Source: Candidatus Ideonella esbjergensis (GTDB taxonomy: Bacteria > Pseudomonadota > Gammaproteobacteria > Burkholderiales > Burkholderiaceae_C). Taken from it: 64,000 nucleotides of DNA. Positions 17,951 to 26,388 of the stretch are shown here, one piece after another. The translations under genes and the position numbers were made by a program. The stretch covers positions 248,001 to 312,000 of the forward strand of contig JADJLP010000015.1 of NCBI GenBank assembly GCA_016710065.1, given 5' to 3'. The notes under the pieces were generated by a model. The model had not been told where the DNA came from. It saw only the letters and a list, made by a program, of their open reading frames with translations, and ran no database searches. Position 1 is the first letter of the stretch. The number at the start of each line of letters is the position of its first letter.

Positions 17951-18110
17951 CTTCAGACCACGACAACCAGAGTAGCGTCACGAAGAGTTGCCAAACACCT
18001 ACAGCGGCGACATAGCCGAACGTGTTGCAGCTACTCAGGACGATGCTCGCGCATCGCTGCAACACGGCGCCCTCCCTGGGTTCGGGTTGCACGCCAAGAT
18101 CTATATGGCT

Positions 18111-18140
18111 ACATTAGTGAGTAAATTAACTCACTAATGT
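18111..18140. promoter_or_regulatory. Perfect 12-6-12 palindrome upstream of the ATPase gene
   Basis: ACATTAGTGAGT and ACTCACTAATGT flank AAATTA, ending eight bases before the ATG. It is a strong candidate for an operator or autoregulatory RNA hairpin. Its position over the expected ribosome site means that, if transcribed, it could also control translation. Confidence 0.6.
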
Positions 18141-18147
18141 ATTTTCG

Positions 18148-19431
18148 ATGGACTCCCCTGCGTATCAGCGTCCAGTCGGGCTAGCGCTCAGCACGCGCCT
18201 GAGCGAGCCGCCACGGCAATTGCAAATCCTTGCGGGCCCGCGACAGGTTGGCAAGACCACCCTTGTCCAGCAGGTGCTGGACGAGCGTCCCGCAGCGTCT
18301 TACTTATTCATCGCGGCGGACAACCCCCGCCGACCACGCGCATCAGTTCATTCAGAAATTGCAACTGGCACAGTAGATGATCGCGACACACGGCCCACAG
18401 CCTCGTGGTTGCAAGAACAGTGGCAGTGGGCCGAGCGCCTCGCATTGGCATGGGACACCTCCAAACACCCTGCCTCAGAAGCCCTGCCGTTTGTGCTTGT
18501 GCTCGACGAAATTCAACTGATCGCGCAATGGTCAAGCCACGTCAAGGGCCTTTGGGATGGAGCACGGGCGCTCGGCGTGCGCATGCACGTGGTGTTGCTT
18601 GGTTCTGCCCCCTTGCTGGTGCAGCAGGGCTTGAATGAAAGCCTCACGGGTCGCTATGAATTGCTTCGCGCTGGGCACTGGTCATTCGCCGAGATGAACG
18701 ATGCCTTCGGCTTCACGCTGGAGCAGTACATCCACTTTGGAGGCTACCCGGGCAGTGCGGCCCTGGTTCGAGACGAAGCCCGCTGGCGCGCCTACGTGCG
18801 CGACGCCCTGATTGAGCCCAGCATCGAACGGGATGTACTCGCAATGGCCAGGGTGGACAGCCCGGCCATGTTGCGCCGCCTGTTCGAACTGGGCTGCGAC
18901 TATTCGGCGCAGATCGTAGCGCTGGCCAATGTAAGCCGCACTCTGGGCCAAGGCCACACGCTCACGTTGGCTCACCACCTCACCCTTCTCGGCCATGCAG
19001 GCCTGTTGACTGGCTTGCAGAAATACGCCGGCCAGACGATTCGCCAACGCGGCTCGCCGCCCAAGTTTCAAGTGCTCAACAACGCACTGATGACTGCGGG
19101 CTCAACTTACGGCTTTAGCGAGGCGCGTGCCGACAGAAGCCACTGGGGCCGGCTGGCGGAGAGCGCGGTGGGCGCCCACCTGGTGAACACCGCCGACGCC
19201 GACACACGCCTGCACTACTGGCGTGAAGGCAGCACCGAGGTGGACTTTGTGATCGAGCGTCGCGGCGCACTGGCTGCAGTAGAAATCAAGACCGGCGCAG
19301 GCGTTGCCAAGCATTCGGGCTTGGACGAATTTTGTCGCCGCCATCCCGAAGCCCGTCGCTGGCTGGTTGGAAGCGACGAATTGCCACTGGGTGAGTTCTT
19401 GCGGCAAGACGCCGCCTATTGGACGCGGTGA
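18148..19431 (+). CDS. AAA_14/DUF4143 ATPase
   Basis: 427 residues. The N-terminal P-loop domain has Walker A GPRQVGKT (about 30-37) and Walker B FVLVLDEIQ (about 115-122), with LLGSAPLLVQQGL and SLTGRYE following as in AAA_14. The C-terminal DUF4143 region includes FQVLNNALMTA, GRLAESAVGAHL and STEVDFVIERRG..AVEIKTG. That last pattern (D366, E379, K381) resembles a PD-(D/E)XK core. Such ATPases are common in bacteria and archaea and their function is unsettled. It is first in the island; the next frame is open from before its stop, suggesting coupling. Preceded by a perfect palindrome. Confidence 0.85.
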   Translation: MDSPAYQRPVGLALSTRLSEPPRQLQILAGPRQVGKTTLVQQVLDERPAASYLFIAADNPRRPRASVHSEIATGTVDDRDTRPTASWLQEQWQWAERLALAWDTSKHPASEALPFVLVLDEIQLIAQWSSHVKGLWDGARALGVRMHVVLLGSAPLLVQQGLNESLTGRYELLRAGHWSFAEMNDAFGFTLEQYIHFGGYPGSAALVRDEARWRAYVRDALIEPSIERDVLAMARVDSPAMLRRLFELGCDYSAQIVALANVSRTLGQGHTLTLAHHLTLLGHAGLLTGLQKYAGQTIRQRGSPPKFQVLNNALMTAGSTYGFSEARADRSHWGRLAESAVGAHLVNTADADTRLHYWREGSTEVDFVIERRGALAAVEIKTGAGVAKHSGLDEFCRRHPEARRWLVGSDELPLGEFLRQDAAYWTR

Positions 19432-19463
19432 CCCGCATACCGAACCAAGCGCTTCGTCCCACC

Positions 19464-22400
19464 ATGACCAAGAAGAGTCAAACCACTCACCGCACGGCAC
19501 TTCGGGTGTCGCGCAGCGCCACCGCGCGCCGAGGAGAAGACGGCATTGAAACCAAGGCATTGTCTGACTGGCGCACGCTGGATGCCTATGTCTTGCTAGG
19601 CGACCCGGGAGCAGGAAAGTCGTGGTGCTTTGAAGACGAATCGGCCGCATGCCACGTCACTACGATCAGCGCCCGAGACATCGTAGACCGCGTTGCAAGG
19701 GCGCCTGGGCAAGACCAAATCGTCTTCATCGATGGACTCGACGAAGTCAGAGCCGGCGCCGGCGATGGCAAAGCACCATTGGGTGCCATTCGGGAGTGGC
19801 TGGCGCAAGCCGGCAACCCACGCTTTCGTTTGTCGTGCCGTGAGGCCGACTGGCTCGGTGAGAGTGATCTGCGCGCGCTGGAGCGGGTTGCGCCGGGTCA
19901 GCGTGTCGAGGTTTTGCATCTGGAGCCACTGTCTCGTGCCGAGGTCATGACCCTGCTGCACGCCCGGCCCAACGAGGTTTCCGACGCCGATGCCTTCTGG
20001 CACCAGGCTGAGCAGCATGGCCTGATCCCACTTTTCGGCAACCCGCTGCTGCTCGACCTCACGATCAAGGCCGTCGCCTCCGGCGGCGGCGCCTGGCCCT
20101 CCACCCGCCAAGGCATTTACGAAGCTGCTTGCCGCCAACTTGCGATTGACCGAAATATCGAGCACCGGGCGGCAAAGCCGCTGAAGTCGGGCGAAGTCGA
20201 CCGCCTGCTGAATGACGCTGGCTTGCTGTGCGCCGTCCTCCTGCTCAGCAACAAGCTGAGTTGCTCCCAAGGGATGGATGACTCAGCCGACAGCCTTGCA
20301 TGGGCTGCGTTGCCAGAGCCATTACCACTGCATGATGCGCGTGCGGCGTTGGCGAGCAAGGTGTTCACCACGGTGGCCGGGCGCTCGACGCCGCGCCACC
20401 GCAGCATCGCAGAGTATCTGGCCGCCAAGGCACTGGCCAAGTTGATCCACCAAGGGCTCCCACTGGCCCGGGTTCTGGCCCTGATGCAAGGCTTTGACGG
20501 CAAACCTGTCGAGCCGATGCGCGGCCTGTTGGCCTGGCTGGTGGTTCATCACCGGGCGGATCGTGCGCGCCTGCTGCAGTTGGACCCTCTAGGCATCGTG
20601 CTGAACGGCGACGTGGCGGCGCTTGGACGATCTGAGCGCATTGATTTGCTCAAAGCGCTCGGCACTGCCGCCAAGCAAAACCAATGGTTTCGCAAGGACG
20701 CGTGGGTCAGTCACCCGTTTGGCCCCTTGGCCACGGCCGACATGGCCGAGACCTATGAAGCTGTGCTGACGGACACGGCCCGAGACGAGACTCACCAAGC
20801 CTTCATCGACTGCGTGTTCGACGCCCTGCACCACGGTGAACACATGCCCAGCTTGCAGGCACCGCTGGAGGCCTGGGTGGCAGATCCCCTGGCCACGATG
20901 GGCAATCGCATCGCTGCCTACCGGGCTTGGCAACGCCATGCACCCGAAAGCATTCAGGCCAGCAAGCAACTGACTTGGCTGGGCGACCTCCATGCCGGGC
21001 GCGTGGTCGATGACGAGGATCGCCTGACCAGTGTCTTGCTGTGCGACCTCTACCCTCGCGTAGTGGGCCCGCAGGAGATCTGGACCTATCTTCGGTCACG
21101 CCGCCGCCAAGGCGCGGTCCCCGACTTGTCAAACTTTTGGTCCTACAACCTGTTGCGGCAGTCCAGGCCCGGAGACTTTGCCGCGCTGGCTGATGCCTGG
21201 CTGGCGGCCGATCTGTCACCCAACGACGACCCCTATCAATTTGGGCTCAGGCGCCTGAAAGCCGAATTGCTCCTCGCCACACTCAAGGCGTCAGGCGACA
21301 CCGCATCGGTGCAGCGCCTCTACGCCTGGCTTGGCATCTGCCTGGATCCGCACGGCTCTTCGGAGCTGACCGACGATGCCAAGCGTGACGTCGCCTTGTG
21401 GTTGGAGGACCGCCCAGAACTCATCAAGGCGGTGGTGGCCATGGGCTTGCGCCTGACCAAACCCAATAGGCAAGGGCGCCGGTATTTTTGGGAAGCGCAG
21501 CAACGCGTGCACGGTGCACGCCTGCCGAGCGACTGGCTGCGATGGCTACTTGTGCAAGCCTCATCGACCCAAGACAGTGAAGTGGCCGAGTATTGTTTTG
21601 AGCAGGTTGCGGCATCCGTGATGGATCCGCCCGAGGGCTTTGATGTCCCGACGATGGACGGCATGGTTCACTGGGTCAATAGCCACTCGACACCCGAGTT
21701 GCCGTTTCATGAATGGCTCGAAAAATCCTGGACCTGCAGCCTCGAAGATTGGCGAGGTGATCAACACAGACGGCAGCTCGCCCACAAGGTCCAACAGGCT
21801 CAGGCCCGGGATCAGCGCAGGCAGGCCATGCGAAAGCACTGGCCCAGCTTCAGCCTGGGAACGGCATCGGACGGGATGCTTCACCAGGTGGCCCTGGCGT
21901 ATAAAAAGCGGTTCAGCGATGTGGTGGGCGATACACCCCTGGAGCGCGTGCAAGACCTGCTGGTCTGCGATTCCGCCACCGCCGCCTCCGCACTGGCCAG
22001 CATTGACCAGGTGCTGGGGCGCCAAGACCTGCCAACGGTGGATGACATCCTCGCCCTGGAGGCCAAAGGTAAGTACCACTTCATTCGTCCGCCAGCGCTG
22101 TTGGCCGCCCAACTGGCCTGGGAGCGTGACGCTGCCGCACCACTGGCTTGGCCAGAATCTTTGGCGCAAAAGATGGTGGCCTTCTACCTGGCCGATGGCC
22201 TGGGCAACATGCCGGCTTGGTACGAGATGCTTGTAGAAGCCAAGCCCGAATTGGTCGCGCCCATCTTGTTGCGGTACGCGGCACCCAAACTCAAGCACAA
22301 GGCAGCGACCGGCATCACGGGCCTGTGGGCGCTGAGCCGAAGGGCCAAGCATCAAGAACTGGCAAGGCTGGTCCTGCCTGGCTTGCTTGCGCACTTTCCG

Positions 22401-23600
22401 CTGCGCGCAGGTGAGGCGGCCCGCAGGGAACTGAACCATTCATTGCTGGCCGCCCTGCACCTGTTGCCCGAAGCCGAGGCAGCGCAACTTGTCAGCCTGA
22501 AACTCTCGCAACCCGGGATGGACGCCACGCAGCGCATTGCCTGGATGGTGGCCGACCTGCCGTATCACGCAGCCTCGGCTGAACGCTTAGCCGACTGGGT
22601 GGGCAAGAACGAGCGCCGGGCGATTGCCTTGGGTGTGGCCATGGAAGAGCAAGGCAGCTTGGCCCGCACGGTACAGCGCCTACAGCCGGCCGCTGTTCGC
22701 CGCCTGGCCGAAATCTTGGCCGCCATCACCTCGCGAGAAACGGAAACGCGGGGCGGCTGGGTCACCGCTGTCAACCACCGGCAAGACACAGTTCGGGGCT
22801 TGCTCAATGTCTTGGCCGCCAACCCCAGCGTCGAGGCGCGTGACGAACTCCTTGCACTGAGCCAGTCGCAGCGCCTGGGATCCTGGGACAAGCTGGTTCG
22901 CTACAGCATGCAGGCCCAGCAATCCATCGCGCGCGAAGCACAGTTTCAGGCGGCCGCTCCGGCTGCGGTGGCCCTCGCGCTGACCAACGCATCGCCAGCC
23001 AACGCGCCTGACCTGCAAGCCTTGCTGCTCGACCACTTGGACGGCATCGAAGCCAGCCTGCGCGGAGACAACACCTTCCTCGTCAAACAGTTCTGGCGAG
23101 ACACCCAAGATGGTCCACTGCCGCAAACCGAGAACGACTGCCGCGACCTGCTGCTCGACAAGCTAAGCGCACGCTTGGCGCCTTTGAACGTGCTGGTCGA
23201 ACGCGAAAAGAGCGAGGCGCGTGACAAGCGCGCCGATATGAGCGCCGAAATCATGCAGGCAGGCAAGCAGATTGCCCTACCTATCGAGGTCAAGAAAGAC
23301 AACCACGACAAGCTGTGGACGGCCTGGAACGAGCAATTGATCCAGCTCTACGCCATCGACCCTGCAGCAAGTGGCTACGGCCTTTACCTGGTGCTCTGGT
23401 TCAACGTCAGGCCGCAGGCATTCGTGAGCGGGGCGAAGTCGAAGGGGTTTGCCCACCTGAAGCCCCGCGCTAGCCCCGAAGGCATCAAGCCAACCAGCGC
23501 CCAAGTACTACAACGGATGATCGAAGAACGAATCCCTACCCAGGATCGAAGCCGACTGGCGGTGAAGGTTATGGATATGTCTTTGCCAAGCCAGCCATGA
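19464..23600 (+). CDS. Large NACHT-type NTPase with C-terminal nuclease-like domain (putative defence protein)
   Basis: 1378 residues. A NACHT-like NTPase lies at the very N-terminus: Walker A GDPGAGKS (46-53), Walker B IVFIDGLDE (86-94) and sensor-like RFRLSCREADW (120-130). A roughly 1000-residue helical, repeat-like middle region without recognised motifs could be the sensor. The C-terminus carries D1258...E1275-V-K1277 in a context (KRADMS..LPIEVKK..NEQL) typical of PD-(D/E)XK nucleases. NACHT/STAND proteins with nucleases act in anti-phage defence; here the nuclease is at the C-terminus and no N-terminal effector exists. The ATG at 19464 lacks a good ribosome site. A GTG at 19428 overlapping the ATPase stop (GTGA) is an alternative start. 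Confidence 0.75.
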   Translation: MTKKSQTTHRTALRVSRSATARRGEDGIETKALSDWRTLDAYVLLGDPGAGKSWCFEDESAACHVTTISARDIVDRVARAPGQDQIVFIDGLDEVRAGAGDGKAPLGAIREWLAQAGNPRFRLSCREADWLGESDLRALERVAPGQRVEVLHLEPLSRAEVMTLLHARPNEVSDADAFWHQAEQHGLIPLFGNPLLLDLTIKAVASGGGAWPSTRQGIYEAACRQLAIDRNIEHRAAKPLKSGEVDRLLNDAGLLCAVLLLSNKLSCSQGMDDSADSLAWAALPEPLPLHDARAALASKVFTTVAGRSTPRHRSIAEYLAAKALAKLIHQGLPLARVLALMQGFDGKPVEPMRGLLAWLVVHHRADRARLLQLDPLGIVLNGDVAALGRSERIDLLKALGTAAKQNQWFRKDAWVSHPFGPLATADMAETYEAVLTDTARDETHQAFIDCVFDALHHGEHMPSLQAPLEAWVADPLATMGNRIAAYRAWQRHAPESIQASKQLTWLGDLHAGRVVDDEDRLTSVLLCDLYPRVVGPQEIWTYLRSRRRQGAVPDLSNFWSYNLLRQSRPGDFAALADAWLAADLSPNDDPYQFGLRRLKAELLLATLKASGDTASVQRLYAWLGICLDPHGSSELTDDAKRDVALWLEDRPELIKAVVAMGLRLTKPNRQGRRYFWEAQQRVHGARLPSDWLRWLLVQASSTQDSEVAEYCFEQVAASVMDPPEGFDVPTMDGMVHWVNSHSTPELPFHEWLEKSWTCSLEDWRGDQHRRQLAHKVQQAQARDQRRQAMRKHWPSFSLGTASDGMLHQVALAYKKRFSDVVGDTPLERVQDLLVCDSATAASALASIDQVLGRQDLPTVDDILALEAKGKYHFIRPPALLAAQLAWERDAAAPLAWPESLAQKMVAFYLADGLGNMPAWYEMLVEAKPELVAPILLRYAAPKLKHKAATGITGLWALSRRAKHQELARLVLPGLLAHFPLRAGEAARRELNHSLLAALHLLPEAEAAQLVSLKLSQPGMDATQRIAWMVADLPYHAASAERLADWVGKNERRAIALGVAMEEQGSLARTVQRLQPAAVRRLAEILAAITSRETETRGGWVTAVNHRQDTVRGLLNVLAANPSVEARDELLALSQSQRLGSWDKLVRYSMQAQQSIAREAQFQAAAPAAVALALTNASPANAPDLQALLLDHLDGIEASLRGDNTFLVKQFWRDTQDGPLPQTENDCRDLLLDKLSARLAPLNVLVEREKSEARDKRADMSAEIMQAGKQIALPIEVKKDNHDKLWTAWNEQLIQLYAIDPAASGYGLYLVLWFNVRPQAFVSGAKSKGFAHLKPRASPEGIKPTSAQVLQRMIEERIPTQDRSRLAVKVMDMSLPSQP

Positions 23601-23713
23601 GTGGCGCCTGAGCTACGAGATCGGGTAGCAGACATCACCAATGGCATGCGCAGTCGGCGCGGGCGTTCCGACCCTGCGCAAGGACGCGGATCGCTAGAGC
23701 ACGCAGCCAGCCG

Positions 23714-24436
23714 CTAGTGGCCTCCGCCCAGGTAGGCGGCTTTCACAGCGGGGTCGTTGCGCAGCTTCTCGGCCGGGCCGTGCACGTTGATGCGGCCGTT
23801 CTCCAGCACATAGCCGTAGTCGGCCACGGCCAGTGCGGCGGCGGCGAACTGCTCGACCAGCAGCATGGTCACGCCCTGGCTCTTGAGGCGCTCGATGATC
23901 TTGAAGACCTCTTCCACCAGAATGGGCGCCAAGCCCATCGAGGGCTCATCGAGCAGCACCACCTCGGGGTTGAGCATCACGGCGCGGGCCATGGCCAGCA
24001 TCTGCTGTTCGCCACCCGAGAGCGTGCCGGCGAGTTGCTCGCGGCGCTCCTTCAAGCGCGGGAACAGCTCCATGGCCTTTTCCAGATCCCCAGCCACATC
24101 GCCCTTGGGGCGCGCGCCGGTCATGCGCGGAAAGGCGCCCAGCAGCAGGTTGTCGGCCACCGTCATGGTGGCGAACACGCGCCTGCCTTCGGGCGAGTGG
24201 GCCAGGCCCAGGCGCGCCACGTGGTAGGGCTCCTTGCCGTCCACGCGCTGTCCGTTGAGGTGGATCTCACCTCCGGTGGGCGCGATCATGCCGCTCACCG
24301 CCCGCATGGTCGTGGTCTTACCGGCGCCGTTGGAGCCGATCAGGGTGACGACCTTGCCCTTGGGCACGTCGATGGAGATGCCGTGCAGCACTTGCACCTT
24401 GCCGTAGCCAGCGCTGAGGTTCTTGATCGTGAGCAT
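23714..24436 (-). CDS. livF: Branched-chain amino acid ABC transporter, ATP-binding protein LivF
   Basis: 240 residues with Walker A GSNGAGKT, signature LSGGEQQ and Walker B VVLLDEPSMGL; normal length and complete. One of two ATPases powering a LivFGHMK-type importer on the cytoplasmic face. The last 73 codons duplicate the displaced fragment at 17728-17950 with silent changes, so this end was probably supplied by the island and ends in TAG. It follows the fused livM-livG gene by 12 bases. Confidence 0.95.
   Translation of the reverse strand: MLTIKNLSAGYGKVQVLHGISIDVPKGKVVTLIGSNGAGKTTTMRAVSGMIAPTGGEIHLNGQRVDGKEPYHVARLGLAHSPEGRRVFATMTVADNLLLGAFPRMTGARPKGDVAGDLEKAMELFPRLKERREQLAGTLSGGEQQMLAMARAVMLNPEVVLLDEPSMGLAPILVEEVFKIIERLKSQGVTMLLVEQFAAAALAVADYGYVLENGRINVHGPAEKLRNDPAVKAAYLGGGH
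23717..23936. repeat. Island-flanking direct repeat, right copy (220 bp)
   Basis: Partner of 17731-17950. It lies inside the intact livF reading frame and ends just before the stop codon. Confidence 0.9.
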
Positions 24437-24448
24437 TTGCGTTTCCCC

Positions 24449-26380
24449 TCAGCTGGCCTGGCCGCCCAGATAGGCTTCGATGACCTTCTCGTTCGCCTGC
24501 ACTTCGGCCGGCAAACCCTCGGCGATCTTCTGGCCAAAGTCGAGCACCGAGACGGTGTCGCACAGGCTCATCACCACGTCCATGTGGTGCTCGATCAGGA
24601 TCACCGTCACGCCGTGCTCGCGGATCTTCTGGATGATGGCCAGCAGCTCCTTGATGTCGGGTGCGGTCAGGCCGGCGGCGGGCTCGTCCAGCAGCAGCAG
24701 TTGCGGGTCGAGCGCCAGCGCGCGGGCGATTTCCAGCAGGCGCTGTTTGCCGTAGGGCAGGTTGCGCGCTTCTTCGCCGGCCAGTTCAGCCAGGCCCACG
24801 AACCGCAGCAGCCCCATGGCGCGCACGCTGGTGTCGCGGTTCTCGCGCAGGTAGCGCGGCAAGTGCAGGGCCACGTCCAGCAGGTTGCTGTTGAAGCTGT
24901 GGTGCAGGCCCACCATCACGTTCTGCAGCGCGCTCATCTCGCCGAACAGCTGCACGTTCTGGAAGGTGCGGGCAATGCCCGAGAGCGCGATCTCGCTCGA
25001 CGTGCGCCCGGCCTGCGCGGTGCCAGCGAACGACACGGTGCCGGCGGTGGGCACGTAGATGCCGGTGAGCACGTTCATCATCGTGCTCTTGCCCGAGCCG
25101 TTGGGGCCGATCAGGCCGTGGATGGTGCCGCGCTTGACGGTGATGTCCACGTTGTTCAGCGCCTTGAGGCCACCGAACTGCATCAGGATGCCCTTGGCTT
25201 CGAGCAGGTTGCCGCCGGCATCGCCACCGGCACGGCTCAGCGCATCGCCCGTGGGCGTCATGGCCGAGGCGATGTCGGCGTCGCTGGCGGCGTGGCCGCG
25301 CAGGTTCAGCGCACCCCGCACAAAGCCCACGATGCCGTCTTGCAGGTAGTACACGACAAACAGCGTGATCAGGCCGAACACCGAAAGCCGCCAGTCGGTC
25401 ATGGTTTCGAGCTTGAACGAGAGGCCGGCCAGTGCGACGCTGCCCACCACCGGGATCATGGCCGCCTGCAGCGTGGACTTGCCGCGCTTGAGCGCCACGC
25501 CGGCCGAGATGGCCACGATGACGGCCAGGATCACCGACACGTAGCGGAACATTTCCAGGTCGTCGAGCAACTTGGGCAACATCACGATGATGGTGGCGCC
25601 CAGCAGTGCCCCGGTGCGGGTCTTGCGGCCGCCCATGATGATGGCCAGCAGGAACAGCACGGTCTGCTCGAAGTTGTAGGTGTTGGGCGAGATGTACTGC
25701 TCGCTGTACGCGTACAGCGCACCCGCCAGGCCAGCCAGGCCGGCGCTGATCACGAAGGCGTAGACCTTGTAGCGGTACACCGACACGCCCATGCAGTCGG
25801 ACGCCACAGGGCTGCCGCGCAGCGCCTCGAACGCGCGCCCCAGGTGCGAGCGCAGCACGCGGTGCACGAAGATCAGCGCGGCAATCAGCATCAGCGCCAC
25901 CAGCCAGTAGTACTCGGTCTCGTCGAGCTTGTGGCCGAACAGCTCGGGCTTGGTCAGCGTGATGCCCATCGGGCCTTCGGTGAGGAAGGTCATCTCGTTG
26001 ATGAGGATCTGGATGATGGTGCCGAAGGCCAGCGTGACCATGGCCAGGTAGGGGCCGGTGACGCGCAGCGCCGGCAGCGCCAGGATGGCACCGAAGGCCG
26101 CCGTGACGGCGATGGCCGCCGGCAGCGTGACGTACACCGGCGCACCCAGCTTCATGATCAGCACGCCGGCCGTGTAGGCGCCGATGCCGAACAGGCCGGC
26201 ATGGCCCAGCGAGACCTGGCCGGTGTAGCCGACCACGATGTCGAGCCCGAACAGCACGATCGCGTAGATCATGATGGTCTCGACCAGGTGGATGTAGTAC
26301 GGGTTGCCGGTGGCCTCAGGGAACAAAAACAGGGCCGCGATGGCCACGACAGCGGCGATGATTTGCTTGGCGTTTTTCAT
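24449..26380 (-). CDS. Fused LivM permease-LivG ATPase
   Basis: 643 residues from the ATG at 26380. The N-terminal ~370 residues are a LivM-type permease with about ten membrane segments and the motif VVGYTGQVSLGHAGLFGIGAY. A linker (GHAASDADIASAMTP) leads to a complete LivG ATPase: Walker A GPNGSGKS, signature LPYGKQR, Walker B LLLLDEPAAGL, and the LivG-type IEHHMDVVMSLCD. In most bacteria these are two proteins; the fusion guarantees 1:1 pairing. A TTG 12 bases upstream, inside the livH stop, is an alternative start. Follows livH by eight bases. Confidence 0.93.
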   Translation of the reverse strand: MKNAKQIIAAVVAIAALFLFPEATGNPYYIHLVETIMIYAIVLFGLDIVVGYTGQVSLGHAGLFGIGAYTAGVLIMKLGAPVYVTLPAAIAVTAAFGAILALPALRVTGPYLAMVTLAFGTIIQILINEMTFLTEGPMGITLTKPELFGHKLDETEYYWLVALMLIAALIFVHRVLRSHLGRAFEALRGSPVASDCMGVSVYRYKVYAFVISAGLAGLAGALYAYSEQYISPNTYNFEQTVLFLLAIIMGGRKTRTGALLGATIIVMLPKLLDDLEMFRYVSVILAVIVAISAGVALKRGKSTLQAAMIPVVGSVALAGLSFKLETMTDWRLSVFGLITLFVVYYLQDGIVGFVRGALNLRGHAASDADIASAMTPTGDALSRAGGDAGGNLLEAKGILMQFGGLKALNNVDITVKRGTIHGLIGPNGSGKSTMMNVLTGIYVPTAGTVSFAGTAQAGRTSSEIALSGIARTFQNVQLFGEMSALQNVMVGLHHSFNSNLLDVALHLPRYLRENRDTSVRAMGLLRFVGLAELAGEEARNLPYGKQRLLEIARALALDPQLLLLDEPAAGLTAPDIKELLAIIQKIREHGVTVILIEHHMDVVMSLCDTVSVLDFGQKIAEGLPAEVQANEKVIEAYLGGQAS

Positions 26381-26388
26381 GGTGGCGC

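Larger units (their letters stand above)
17951..23716. mobile_element. Genomic island inserted at the livF 3' end
   Basis: A 5.8-kb block that interrupts the liv-ocd gene order and is bracketed by 220-bp copies of the livF end. It carries two plus-strand genes (AAA_14/DUF4143 ATPase; NACHT NTPase-nuclease) with visibly lower GC than the flanks (not computed). The intact livF now ends with island-borne sequence and a TAG stop, while the native TGA end is displaced. No integrase, transposase or terminal inverted repeats were found, so entry may have been by homologous recombination or by an integrase acting in trans. Confidence 0.85.

Noticed and set aside
17951..23716. Insertion sequence or transposon
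   Set aside because: No transposase, integrase or terminal inverted repeats were found; only the livF-end direct repeats mark the block.
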